From contig PKCS01000082.1 of NCBI GenBank assembly GCA_002862305.1, forward strand, positions 1-33,168: a stretch of DNA of 33,168 bases, read 5' to 3'. Source of the stretch: Phycisphaerae bacterium (GTDB lineage Bacteria; Planctomycetota; Phycisphaerae; Phycisphaerales; SM1A02). Below are positions 6,745 to 15,463 of the stretch, piece by piece (the stretch's first letter is position 1; every line of letters starts with the position of its first letter). The notes below the pieces were generated by a model, which ran no database searches, was not told the DNA's origin, and saw only the letters and a program-made list of their open reading frames with translations. A program made the position numbers and the translations under genes.

Positions 6745-8260
6745 GGTCGCGAAGGTGGTTGAACCAGTGGACAGTTCCCCGAGCACCAGCACGACCGATC
6801 ACGACGCCGTGACGAGCGGCGCCAACGGCTCCGGCTGGGAGTACGCCCCCGCACCGGAGACCACCGAGGTCCGCATCGAACCCCGGTACGGGCTGTTCGT
6901 CGGCGGCCGGTTCGTGGCCTCGAAGGGCCGGCGGCGGATGAGCACCCTGAACCCCGCCAACGAGCGGGAGCTCGCCTCGGTGGTCCAGTCCAACGCGGCG
7001 GACGTGGACGCGGCGGTGGCGGCCGCCCGCAAGGCATTCCGGAAGTGGTCGCGCACGCGACCCATCGAACGAGGCAAGTACCTCTTCAGGATCGCGAGGA
7101 GGATCCAGGAACGAGCCCGGGAACTGGCGGTGCTCGAGACCATGGACGGCGGGAAGCCGATCCGGGAGAGCCGGGACGTCGACGTCCCGCTGGTGGCCCA
7201 GCACTTCTTCCACCACGCGGGGTGGTGCGACAAGCTCCGGTACGCGATCCCCGGGAACGACGACCCGAGGCCCCTCGGGGTCTGCGCCCAGGTGATTCCC
7301 TGGAACTTCCCCCTGCTGATGGCGGCCTGGAAGATCGCACCGGCGCTGGCCTGCGGGAACACGGTGGTCATCAAGCCGGCGGAATCGACATCGCTCACCG
7401 CGCTTCGGCTCGCCGAGATCTTCCAGGAGTGCGAGCTCCCGGACGGCGTGGTCAACGTGATCACCGGAGCGGGGGAGACCGGTCGCCTGCTGGTTGAGCA
7501 CAAGGGCGTGGACAAGGTGGCCTTCACCGGATCGACCGAGGTGGGCAAGATGATCGCACGGTCCTGTGCCGGGACCTCGAAGCGGGTGACCCTGGAGCTG
7601 GGCGGGAAGAGCCCCAACATCGTGTTCGCGGACGCCGCGATCGACCAGGCGATCGAGGGCGTGGTCTCGGCGATCTGGTTCAACCAGGGACACGTCTGCT
7701 GCGCGGGGTCTCGACTCTTCCTCGAGGAATCCATCCACGATGAGTTCGTGAGACGACTCGAGCACCGGATGCGCAAGCTCCGGGTCGGCGATCCGCTGGA
7801 CAAGAACACCGACGTGGGCGCCATCAACTCGCGCGATCAGCTCGAGAAGATCAACCAGTACCTCGAGCACGGGATCCAGGAGGGCGCCACCATGGTCCAG
7901 TGCTGCGACCGGCCCCTTCCGGAATCCGGTTTCTGGTGCCGACCGACGTTCTTCACCGGGGTGCAGCCCACCACCCGGATCGCCCGCGAGGAGATCTTCG
8001 GACCCGTGCTCTCCGTCATGACCTTCCGAACCCCGGAGGAGGCGGTCCAGCGCGCGAACGACACCCCCTACGGACTCAGCGCGGGGATCTGGACGGACAA
8101 GGGCGCCAAGGTGTTCGAGCTGTCCTCGAGGTTGAAGGCGGGGGTGGTGTGGTGCAACACCTTCAACAAGTTCGATGCCGCCAGTCCGTTCGGTGGCTAC
8201 AAGGAGTCGGGTTGGGGCCGCGAGGGTGGTCGCCACGGCCTCGCCGCGTACCTCGCCTGA
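6743..8260 (+). CDS. Aldehyde dehydrogenase, catalytic half of an ALDH16-like pair
   Basis: NAD(P)-dependent oxidation of an aldehyde to the acid; acetaldehyde from DeoC is the likely but unproven substrate. The protein is 505 aa from this ATG, full ALDH length plus an unconserved N-terminal tail of about 45 residues. All catalytic residues are present: N188 in IPWNFPLLM, E285 in VTLELGGKSPN and C319 in FNQGHVCCAGSR (His replaces the usual Gln two residues before the cysteine). The NAD-binding block VAFTGSTEVGK and the C-terminal EEIFGPVLSV and PFGGYKESGWGRE are intact. The exact start is uncertain; in-frame GTGs at 6755 and 6767 are alternatives. The truncated ALDH follows after 14 bp. Confidence 0.92.
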   Translation: MVAKVVEPVDSSPSTSTTDHDAVTSGANGSGWEYAPAPETTEVRIEPRYGLFVGGRFVASKGRRRMSTLNPANERELASVVQSNAADVDAAVAAARKAFRKWSRTRPIERGKYLFRIARRIQERARELAVLETMDGGKPIRESRDVDVPLVAQHFFHHAGWCDKLRYAIPGNDDPRPLGVCAQVIPWNFPLLMAAWKIAPALACGNTVVIKPAESTSLTALRLAEIFQECELPDGVVNVITGAGETGRLLVEHKGVDKVAFTGSTEVGKMIARSCAGTSKRVTLELGGKSPNIVFADAAIDQAIEGVVSAIWFNQGHVCCAGSRLFLEESIHDEFVRRLEHRMRKLRVGDPLDKNTDVGAINSRDQLEKINQYLEHGIQEGATMVQCCDRPLPESGFWCRPTFFTGVQPTTRIAREEIFGPVLSVMTFRTPEEAVQRANDTPYGLSAGIWTDKGAKVFELSSRLKAGVVWCNTFNKFDAASPFGGYKESGWGREGGRHGLAAYLA

Positions 8261-8274
8261 ACAGGATCCGGACC

Positions 8275-9174
8275 ATGAACGACTCGAAGAAGACCAGCAG
8301 GGAACCCGGACGGATCGCGGTGGCGAAGACCTGGAAGCTGTTCATCGGGGGTGCGTTCCCCCGAAGCGAATCGGGTCGATCGACCCGGGTCCTGGGGCCC
8401 GGCGGCGACTTCGAGACCAACGTCTGCCTCGCGTCCCGCAAGGACCTCAGGAACGCGGTCGAGGCCGCGGAGTCCGCCCGCGCCGGCTGGCAGAACCGGA
8501 CCGGCTACAACCGTGGACAGATCCTGCATCGAATCGCGGAGATGGCCGAATGCCGGCGCGGGGAGATCGTGGATGCGATCACCGCCACCGGATCGGCCAC
8601 CCGGCGAGTCGCCGCGGAGGAGGCGGACCGGTCGATCGATCGACTGGTGTCCCATGCAGGCTGGACGGACAAGGTCGAGCAGGTCCTGGGGTGCCGGAAC
8701 TCGGTGGCCGGTCCGTACCACAACATGAGCATCCCGGAACCGATCGGGGTGGTCGGGGTCGTCGCGCCGGACCAGCCCTCGCTGCTGGGGCTGGTTTCGA
8801 TGATCGGGAGCGCGATCGCCACCGGAAACGTGGTGGTGGCGGTGGTCTCCGAATCGAACCCGCTCCCGGGTCTGCTGCTGGGTGAACTGTGCGCGACCTC
8901 CGACGTCCCGGCTGGCGTGGTCAACCTGCTCAGTGGTTCGAGGAAGGAACTCCTGCCGCACCTCGCGACGCATCGTGCCCTGGGGGCGGTGGTGGCCGCG
9001 GGACTGAGCAGGACCCAGCGACGGGCCCTGCAGGAGGGTGGCGTGGATTCGCTCACGCGGGTGCACCCCGCCATGGACGATCATCCCTTCGACGGGACCG
9101 ACTTCTGGACCACGCCGCGGGCACTGATGCCCTTCGTCGAGACCAAGACCATCTGGCACCCGATCGGGGGCTGA
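8275..9174 (+). CDS. Truncated aldehyde dehydrogenase homologue lacking the catalytic domain (ALDH16 C-terminal-like)
   Basis: A 299-aa protein similar to the first 60% of an ALDH: KLFIGGAFPRSESGR, the helical segment with VEAAESARAGWQ, and the Rossmann part (PIGVVGVVAPDQPSLLGL, GSAIATGNVVVAVVSE, PAGVVNLLSG). The Asn expected in the P-W-N-x-P block is replaced (APDQPS), there is no ELGGK glutamate, and the whole catalytic cysteine domain is absent. The reading frame ends cleanly with no sign of a frameshift. ALDH16 proteins consist of a full ALDH domain followed by such a non-catalytic ALDH domain; 505 plus 299 residues matches that total (about 800). It therefore looks like a split ALDH16, the second chain likely aiding assembly. 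Convergent with the GH35 gene. Confidence 0.8.
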   Translation: MNDSKKTSREPGRIAVAKTWKLFIGGAFPRSESGRSTRVLGPGGDFETNVCLASRKDLRNAVEAAESARAGWQNRTGYNRGQILHRIAEMAECRRGEIVDAITATGSATRRVAAEEADRSIDRLVSHAGWTDKVEQVLGCRNSVAGPYHNMSIPEPIGVVGVVAPDQPSLLGLVSMIGSAIATGNVVVAVVSESNPLPGLLLGELCATSDVPAGVVNLLSGSRKELLPHLATHRALGAVVAAGLSRTQRRALQEGGVDSLTRVHPAMDDHPFDGTDFWTTPRALMPFVETKTIWHPIGG

Positions 9175-9181
9175 ACGAACG

Positions 9182-11827
9182 TCACTCCGAGGCGACGCTC
9201 AGGGTGATGCCGCGGGGATCGCACCCACCGACGTCGAAGACCTCGATCCGCGTCGAATCCACCGTGAGATCCGGGGGAAGCGACACGGCGGGCGAGGTGC
9301 CGGCGTCGTAGCGACCCACCATGGTCCCGTCGACCAGGACCAGTCCTCGAGACATCGACGAGAGGTCCAGGGATGCGGCACGGCCGGGCCCGTTGGCGAG
9401 CTGCACCCGGAACCAGGTCGGGATCCCGGTGGCATCCCCGGCAGGGCCGAGCTCCCGGAATGCATCGACCAGGTCGGATGGTGCGGACACGGCGGTGAAG
9501 GCGATCGACCCTGGGTCGGTGCCCAGCTCGCCGAGGACCTCCTCCATCCGGAGCGAGGCGGCGAGGTCGGGGATCGAGTCCTCGAAGGAGGGATCGGGGC
9601 GGAAGACCAGGACGTTCTTTCCCTGCTTCATGCCCTCGGTCACCCCGGGTACGAGCCTGAACCCGTCCTCGATCGAGGTCTCGGTCCGGCGGAGGTACTG
9701 GTCGTTGAGGAACCACGATCCGGAGGCCCGGGTGCCGGGGCTGACCACGAGGGCCTTCTTCCTCCGGTGCGTGAACGTCCACTCCAGCGCGATCCCGGAC
9801 GACTCCGAGTCGGACTCGAGTTCGGGAACGAACCCCCTCCGGGAGGAGATCTCCTCCAGCGGTTGGTTTCGAAGGATCTTCACGGACAGGTCCTTGAAGG
9901 GCGTCACCTGCCCGATCGGGCGGTGGATCCCGGCGGGCTCGACCTGCCGGTTGCCGGAATCCCGACCGCCGTGGAGTTCGACCAGCACCGCGAGCTGGCG
10001 GGCGGAGCCGGGAGCGGGCAGCCGGACGTCGAAGCCGTCGGGGGTGCCGAGGCCACCGGTTCCGAGGTGGCGGGCACCAAGGTAGAGGTCGAACCGGTAG
10101 GGACCCGCGGGGAACCGGAGCTGGCGACCGTTGGATCCGGATTCGGGAAGGTCGAGGAGGTACCAGCCGTATCCGGCATCGATGCCGCAGGAATCCATGG
10201 AGCGCGGGGTCCGGGTCCGGGCGTACCGAGGATTCGTGCCATCCAGGCAGGATTCGAGGGGACACGCCGACCAGTCGAGCTTCCTGCGGGAACGCGTCAG
10301 CCGGAAGGGTGGGCGTGACTCGATCTCCGAGAGACGGCCGTCGAGGTCCACCCGGCTGGCGGAGGCGAAGGCGGGGTCCCGGACCGGGACGCCGTCCGCG
10401 GCGACCCCGAGCACGCCGAGCAGGAGCCCGTCGGGATCCACCGCCACCGACCGTGCCTGCAGGGGATTGCAGACCACCAGGTGGTACTCCTCGAACTCGA
10501 CGATGGTGGGATCGGGATCATCGGGATCGGGGACGGGGCACTCCAGCTCGCGGCCGTTGATCCCGATGCGAATCGCCGACCCCGCCCGGCCGAAGAGGAC
10601 GATGAGCCGCCGGCCGACGAAATCCACGATCGATCCGCTGGTGTAGTCAAGGCGCCCGCTGCCCGAGAGGTCGACCCCGACGAGGGGCCAGGTGCCCAGC
10701 GGATCGGCGCCGAAGGAGAGCTTGCGACCGTCGGAGAGGACCACCTCGTGGTCGGAGCCTTGATCCTGGTCACCGAGGAGGAACAAGGCGGTGGAGGCGC
10801 TTCCGCGGCGCGCCACGAGGGCGGAGGCCACCGCGTCGGGATTGGCCACCGGGGCATCGAGCGCGGGATCGAAGCTCGAGAGCAGTCCGCTGAAGGACCC
10901 GGCGAACCGGATCAGGGGGATGGAGTTCCGGCTCTCGGGGACGATCGAGCCGTCATGGCCGAGGAACGCGCCGGGGATGACGTGGAGGGACTGGCCCGCG
11001 GAAGCCGTGGTCGCCCGGTGCACTCCGCCCACCGCGTCATCCACGATCGGCATGCCGCCGGCGGCGATGACGGACTTGAGGGCGCGAGCCACCTGGTCCG
11101 GATGCTCGGACCCTCCCTTGAGGAGGACGACGCCGGGGGCATCGGGCTGGACCTGGAGCAACTGCCGGGTGTTGGAGAAGAGATCGCGGCTGTCGACGTG
11201 CTCGGACCAGATGTCGATCGCGCCCTCGACGTCCTGCCAGAGGTCGTTGGCGGTGAAGAGGGGGACGTCGAGTCCGTGTTCGTTGACCAGGCGCTTCAGC
11301 TCGTCGAAGTAGATCGAGCCCGACTCCTCGTTGCCGCACCGCCATTCGTGCTCGATCTGGAGGCCGAGCAGGGGACCCTCGCGCTCGTCGGTGCTCTGGA
11401 ATCGAGCGAGCTCGCTGAAGAGGTGCCGCCACCAGTCCGAGAGCGCCGAGATGAAGTCGGGATCGGCCTCCCGGTGGAAGCCCGCCTCGGATTCCACTCC
11501 CAGCCAGCCCGGCAGCCCGCCGGCGGGGAAGGGACGTCCCACGTTGGGGCCCGCCCTGAGGATCACCTTCAGGCCGGATTCGGCACAAAGCTCGAGGTAC
11601 CGCGCGAGATCCAGGCTGCCCTTGAAGCTGAACTGGCCCCGGCGGGCCTCGTGGAAGGACCAGGGCGCGCTGGTGAGGATGGTGTTGAACCCGGATCCAC
11701 GGAGGTTGTCCAGGCAGGCCGCCCAGCTGCTCCGATCGAGCAGGGTGTGCTCGCACCTCGCTCCGATAAGCGTGATCCGCCTCGAGCGGATCAGAAAACC
11801 CCGACGGTCGAACGATACGATGGGCAC
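9182..11827 (-). CDS. Divergent glycoside hydrolase family 35-like protein, probably catalytically altered
   Basis: An 881-aa protein with the GH35 (beta-galactosidase) TIM-barrel signature: GFNTILTSAPWSFHEARRGQFSF, GLKVILRAGPNVGR, GGLPGWL and LGLQIEHEW, followed by long beta-rich C-terminal domains. The proton donor appears kept as the second Glu of EHE (residue about 161), but the preceding Asn typical of clan GH-A is His. The nucleophile region (about residues 233-240, reading VVLLKGGSEHPDQ) has no Glu where family members have EFY/EYW, and the GGTNFG block reads DDAVGGVHRATT. Hydrolase activity is thus doubtful. No signal peptide is evident. Start: GTG at 11827 with GAGGAG five bases upstream, preferred over an ATG at 11935 that overlaps the divergent gene. 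Confidence 0.8.
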   Translation of the reverse strand: MPIVSFDRRGFLIRSRRITLIGARCEHTLLDRSSWAACLDNLRGSGFNTILTSAPWSFHEARRGQFSFKGSLDLARYLELCAESGLKVILRAGPNVGRPFPAGGLPGWLGVESEAGFHREADPDFISALSDWWRHLFSELARFQSTDEREGPLLGLQIEHEWRCGNEESGSIYFDELKRLVNEHGLDVPLFTANDLWQDVEGAIDIWSEHVDSRDLFSNTRQLLQVQPDAPGVVLLKGGSEHPDQVARALKSVIAAGGMPIVDDAVGGVHRATTASAGQSLHVIPGAFLGHDGSIVPESRNSIPLIRFAGSFSGLLSSFDPALDAPVANPDAVASALVARRGSASTALFLLGDQDQGSDHEVVLSDGRKLSFGADPLGTWPLVGVDLSGSGRLDYTSGSIVDFVGRRLIVLFGRAGSAIRIGINGRELECPVPDPDDPDPTIVEFEEYHLVVCNPLQARSVAVDPDGLLLGVLGVAADGVPVRDPAFASASRVDLDGRLSEIESRPPFRLTRSRRKLDWSACPLESCLDGTNPRYARTRTPRSMDSCGIDAGYGWYLLDLPESGSNGRQLRFPAGPYRFDLYLGARHLGTGGLGTPDGFDVRLPAPGSARQLAVLVELHGGRDSGNRQVEPAGIHRPIGQVTPFKDLSVKILRNQPLEEISSRRGFVPELESDSESSGIALEWTFTHRRKKALVVSPGTRASGSWFLNDQYLRRTETSIEDGFRLVPGVTEGMKQGKNVLVFRPDPSFEDSIPDLAASLRMEEVLGELGTDPGSIAFTAVSAPSDLVDAFRELGPAGDATGIPTWFRVQLANGPGRAASLDLSSMSRGLVLVDGTMVGRYDAGTSPAVSLPPDLTVDSTRIEVFDVGGCDPRGITLSVASE

Positions 11828-11832
11828 CTTGA

Positions 11833-11838
11833 CTCCTC
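11833..11838 (-). promoter_or_regulatory. Shine-Dalgarno GAGGAG that fixes the GH35 start
   Basis: GAGGAG on the minus strand is separated by TCAAG from a GTG at 11827, an ideal spacing. It supports the short form and removes 36 unconserved residues that would otherwise be predicted. Confidence 0.65.
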
Positions 11839-11844
11839 TATAAT
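11839..11844 (+). promoter_or_regulatory. Perfect TATAAT hexamer upstream of the efflux gene pair
   Basis: The exact sigma-70 -10 consensus on the plus strand, rare in this GC-rich window, lies 90 bp before the ATG at 11935 and directly abuts the GH35 ribosome binding site on the other strand. No good -35 is seen at 16-18 bp. A role as the -10 of the efflux operon is plausible. Confidence 0.4.
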
Positions 11845-11934
11845 TGCGTACGGGGATGATAGGCAGCTGGATACCGGGACGCGTGACCAATCGAGAACTC
11901 CGGTCGATGACGGACGTCAACTGCACCAGAACCA

Positions 11935-13782
11935 ATGATTAACCGACCCTTCCAAGACACAAAAAAGATCCGGCCGGGACTCCGATCCCTGGCGACGGTG
12001 ACGGTGTGCGTGGTGGTGGCGGGCTGCCAGAGCGATGCCGAGTGGGTCGACCAGCGCCTGGATCGGGTGCTTGACGCCAGTTCCGACGACATCGGGGGGG
12101 ACAGCCGGGTGCCCGACACCGATGGCTGGATGGCCGGGGCGGGGAACGCGTTCCCTCCGGACCGCCTGGTCGACAACCATCCCCCCACCGACAATCCGCC
12201 GGCGGAGGAACTCAGGTTCAAGGGACAGAGCTTCACCGAGGCGGACGCCGACCAGATCATCGAGCGGATGACCACGATGGGGGAACCCGATCCGGACGCG
12301 CTGGAGCTCTCGCTCGAGGGCGCGATCAGGTACGCCACCGTCAATGCGATCGACTACATCAATGCCGAGCAGAACTACATGCTCGCGGGGCTCTCGCTCC
12401 TGATCGAGGAGCACCGGTGGGAACCGAACTTCTTCAACAACCTCACGGTGGACTCCCAGATCGGGAGCTTCCTCGGGCTCGAGGGACGCTTCGACAGCGC
12501 GTTGACCGTGGTCAACGACTTCGGGGTCTCGCAGCGGCTTCCCTACGGCGGGACGGTGTCCGCCAGCCTGATCGCGGGGACCACCAACCTCCTGGACAAC
12601 TTCTTCTTCGAGGGCGGCTTCTCGAACAACGTGGACGTGGTGCTTTCCGCGGACATCCCGCTGCTCCGCGGAGCGGGCACCACCGCCCGCGAGCCCTTGA
12701 TCCAGGCGCGACGGAACCTGATCTACGCCGCTCGGGCGTTCGAGACCTTCCGGAGGGGGTACTACCTCTCCCTGGTCACCGACTACCTCGACCTCGTGGT
12801 CCAGCAGCAGTCGATCGAGAACGGACGTCGCAGCGTGGCGCTCTTCCAGCAGGTCGAGGAACGGACGACCTCCCTCGTCGAGGTCGGCCGGCTCAAGCCG
12901 TTCGAGGCCGACCAGGCGAAGCAGGACACCCTCTTCGAGATCGACCGCCTCAGCGGGCTCGAGGAGAGCTACCGGCTCGCGGTCGACCGGTTCAAGCTCC
13001 TGATCGGCATGCCCACCAAGCAGTCGGTGTCGATCACCCCGACGATGCTCGATCTCGACGCCCCGAGCATCACCCCGGACGAGGCGGTTCGGATCGCCCT
13101 CCGGCTCCGACTCGAGATCCAGACCAACCGGGATCGCATCGACGACCTGCGGAGGCAGGTCGACCTCGCCAAGAACGGGATGCTCGCGGAGCTCGACTTC
13201 AGCAGCTCGATCCTCTTCCCGCTCGCGGATCCCGGGCGGACCCTGGGATTCGACCTCAGCCCCGACGAGGTGTCCTTCGGTCTCGGGGTGCAGTACTCCG
13301 CGGCCCTGGACCGGGTGATCGAGAAGTACCGGGTCCGGCAGGCGCAGATCAACCTCGAGCAGGGAATTCGTTCGTTCCAGAACGCCCGCGACAAGATCGC
13401 CATCGAGGTCCGCAGCCGGGTCCGGGCGATCGAGCGATCCCAGTTCTCGTTCCTGCTCCAGGAGCGGAACGTCGACATCGCGAGGAACCGGCAGGCGTCG
13501 ATCGAGGCGGCCCCGGACCGGGCATCGACCCGGGATCGAACCGAAGCGGTCAACGCCCTGCGCCGTGCGGAGGACCAGCGGGACCGAGCGGCCCGGGACC
13601 TGCAGGTGGCGATCCTCCAGTACCTCACGGCCAGCGGTCGTTTGAGGGTGGACACCGAAGGCAACCTCAAGCCGATACCAGGCATGAAGAACGAAGCGGG
13701 GCAGTCCCTCGTGGACGGCGAACCGGAAAAGGTGGATGGTGCCCCGCGAGAGGGGTCCGTGGCGGGAAATGCCACATCCTGA
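11935..13782 (+). CDS. TolC-family outer-membrane efflux lipoprotein
   Basis: Outer-membrane channel component of a tripartite exporter, 615 aa. A signal with lipobox VVAGC (Cys31) marks a lipoprotein, as in NodT/OprM-type channels. Helical coiled-coil segments with many Glu/Arg/Gln flank beta-strand segments such as DSQIGSFLGLEGRFDSALTV and VSASLIAGTTNLLDNFFF, in the two-repeat order of the family. A Pro/Asp-rich region of about 60 residues follows the lipid site. The HlyD-like adaptor is 48 bp downstream. The ATG is preceded by no strong ribosome binding site. No inner-membrane transporter gene is adjacent, so the partner pump must be elsewhere. Substrate unknown. Confidence 0.85.
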   Translation: MINRPFQDTKKIRPGLRSLATVTVCVVVAGCQSDAEWVDQRLDRVLDASSDDIGGDSRVPDTDGWMAGAGNAFPPDRLVDNHPPTDNPPAEELRFKGQSFTEADADQIIERMTTMGEPDPDALELSLEGAIRYATVNAIDYINAEQNYMLAGLSLLIEEHRWEPNFFNNLTVDSQIGSFLGLEGRFDSALTVVNDFGVSQRLPYGGTVSASLIAGTTNLLDNFFFEGGFSNNVDVVLSADIPLLRGAGTTAREPLIQARRNLIYAARAFETFRRGYYLSLVTDYLDLVVQQQSIENGRRSVALFQQVEERTTSLVEVGRLKPFEADQAKQDTLFEIDRLSGLEESYRLAVDRFKLLIGMPTKQSVSITPTMLDLDAPSITPDEAVRIALRLRLEIQTNRDRIDDLRRQVDLAKNGMLAELDFSSSILFPLADPGRTLGFDLSPDEVSFGLGVQYSAALDRVIEKYRVRQAQINLEQGIRSFQNARDKIAIEVRSRVRAIERSQFSFLLQERNVDIARNRQASIEAAPDRASTRDRTEAVNALRRAEDQRDRAARDLQVAILQYLTASGRLRVDTEGNLKPIPGMKNEAGQSLVDGEPEKVDGAPREGSVAGNATS

Positions 13783-13817
13783 ACGGATAACGGTAGAAAC
13801 GATCCACGGGTACTGGA

Positions 13818-13823
13818 TATTGT
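13818..13823 (+). promoter_or_regulatory. Candidate -10 (TATTGT) just before the adaptor gene
   Basis: TATTGT ends 7 nt before the ATG at 13831, the spacing seen before other genes here. If functional, it would give the adaptor its own near-leaderless transcript and selects 13831 over the GTG at 13822 or ATG at 13825. Confidence 0.35.
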
Positions 13824-13830
13824 GATGATC

Positions 13831-15441
13831 ATGAAGTCGACTCGCTCAGACAATCCGAGGCGCAGGCACGGGGGCTCCAGGCCGCTGCTGCTGGTGGCGG
13901 TGGCGGTGTTCCTGCTGTCGCTGGTCGGGGTGTTCTGGCTCACGGGTTCGGGGGATTCGGAGGGGGACGTGGTGCTGGACGAGATCCACACCGTTGAACG
14001 CGGGAGCTTCACGGTCTCCTTCCCCGCTTCCGGGGAGCTGAGCTCCAGCGAGTTCGTCGAGATCAGGAACCCGCTCGACACGGTGGGCGTGGTCAAGTCG
14101 ATCGTCGACGAGGGCACCACGGTCCAGGAGGGGGACACCCTCATCCAGTTCAACCAGGATTCGCTCGAGGACGCGATCGAGAAGCTGGAGGACCAGCTCA
14201 CCGACGCGAAGAACCGGGTGGTGGACGTCGAGCAGAACCTCGAGATCGGGAACAGCACCCGGGCGAGCGCTCTTGACAAGGCCAACATCAACATCGAGAT
14301 CGCGGAGCTCGGCCTCAAGGCATGGGAGGAGGGGGTCGACCTGCAGAACCTGCAGAAGTACCAGCTCGCGCTGGAAACCGCCCTGATCAACTCCACCCGC
14401 CTCGAGAAGCGGTTCGAGGAGGCCCGGGGCCTGGTCGACAACGGATTCATCAGCAAGGACGAGTTCGAGATGGACCGCATCCGGATGATCGAGGCGGCCG
14501 CCGCGGTGAAGCAGGCCGAGATCGCGCTCGACGTCTACCAGAAGTACACCCGAAAGCAGGACGAGAAGAAGTGGTCCTCCGACGTCGAGCAGGCGATCGC
14601 GGAGAGGTCGCGCGTGATCCAGCGTCACCGGGCGGAGCTGGTGAGCGAGACGAACACCGTGGAATCGGCGAGGAACCGGGTCACCAAGCTCGAGGAACGC
14701 CTGGTGGAGCTCCGGAGCCAGCTGAACATGTGCCACATGACGGCACCGACCACCGGGATGGTGGTCTACAAGAGCAGCATGAGCGGCGAGGGACGACGTC
14801 GGGACGAGGATCCCCCGATGATCGGCACCCACCTCTCCCCCAACGAGCTGGTGATCCTCATCCCGAGCGCCGACAAGATGATCGCGAATCTCAAGGTGAG
14901 CGAGTCCCGGATCGCCAACATCCGGCCGGGCATGAAGACCCTGGTCTACTCGGATGCGTATCCCGACACCCCCATCGAGGGGATCGTCGACGGGATCAGC
15001 GTGATGGCGGAGGATGGTGGCTGGCGGGATCCGCAGCGTCGCGACTACACCGTCCGGATCCGCCTCTACCAGAGTCCGGACATGGAACTCAAGCCTTCGA
15101 TGCGCTGCGTGGGGAACATCACGCTGGACCGGGTCGAGGGCGCGCTCTCGGTGCCGATCCAGTCCGTGTTCCGCGAGGGGAAGTACGCCTTCGTGTACCT
15201 CCCGCAGGGCGACGGCTTCGTCCAGCGAGCGGTGGACGTGGGCCGATCGAGCGACATCTCGGTCGAGATCCTCGACGGACTCGTGCAGGGCGACCGGGTC
15301 CTGCTCCGGGAGCCGAAGGCGTTCGAGGTGCTTTCACGGCTCACGGACGACGAGCCGGCCGAGGAATCCGATCCCTTCGAGGACGCCGACCAGAGGGCTG
15401 CACAGACACCCATGGACTCGAGCGAGGTCGTCGCCCAGTAG
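13831..15441 (+). CDS. HlyD/RND-type periplasmic adaptor (membrane fusion) protein
   Basis: A 536-aa adaptor linking an inner-membrane transporter with the TolC-like channel. It has a basic N terminus, one membrane anchor (PLLLVAVAVFLLSLVGVFWL), then a split lipoyl/barrel-sandwich domain (VERGSFTVSFPASGEL and VDEGTTVQEGDTLIQF). A very long alpha-helical coiled-coil hairpin of about 220 residues rich in E, K, R, A and L follows. The second lipoyl half (CHMTAPTTGMVVY), a beta-barrel and a membrane-proximal domain end it. The long hairpin resembles adaptors of ABC-type rather than typical RND pumps, but this is only a length argument. In-frame starts at 13822 (GTG) and 13825 (ATG) are possible. 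Confidence 0.85.
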   Translation: MKSTRSDNPRRRHGGSRPLLLVAVAVFLLSLVGVFWLTGSGDSEGDVVLDEIHTVERGSFTVSFPASGELSSSEFVEIRNPLDTVGVVKSIVDEGTTVQEGDTLIQFNQDSLEDAIEKLEDQLTDAKNRVVDVEQNLEIGNSTRASALDKANINIEIAELGLKAWEEGVDLQNLQKYQLALETALINSTRLEKRFEEARGLVDNGFISKDEFEMDRIRMIEAAAAVKQAEIALDVYQKYTRKQDEKKWSSDVEQAIAERSRVIQRHRAELVSETNTVESARNRVTKLEERLVELRSQLNMCHMTAPTTGMVVYKSSMSGEGRRRDEDPPMIGTHLSPNELVILIPSADKMIANLKVSESRIANIRPGMKTLVYSDAYPDTPIEGIVDGISVMAEDGGWRDPQRRDYTVRIRLYQSPDMELKPSMRCVGNITLDRVEGALSVPIQSVFREGKYAFVYLPQGDGFVQRAVDVGRSSDISVEILDGLVQGDRVLLREPKAFEVLSRLTDDEPAEESDPFEDADQRAAQTPMDSSEVVAQ

Positions 15442-15463
15442 GCGTCTGGTCCGGGGGAAGGCC

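Noticed and set aside
6729-6812. A 27-codon frame starting at an ATG before the ALDH gene
   Set aside because: It overlaps the ALDH start in another frame, has no ribosome binding site and encodes no recognisable peptide.
5990-8236. A 748-codon open frame on the minus strand
   Set aside because: It lies antisense to the lipoprotein and ALDH genes and its translation is rich in Arg, Gly, Pro and His with no motifs, a typical shadow frame in GC-rich DNA.
10481-11938. A 485-codon plus-strand frame opposite the GH35 gene
   Set aside because: Composition is low-complexity (Glu, Val, Gly) and no domain is visible; the minus-strand frame has clear GH35 motifs.
12969-14480. A 503-codon minus-strand frame opposite the efflux genes
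   Set aside because: Ser/Arg-rich shadow that crosses the intergenic gap between two genes with clear domains.
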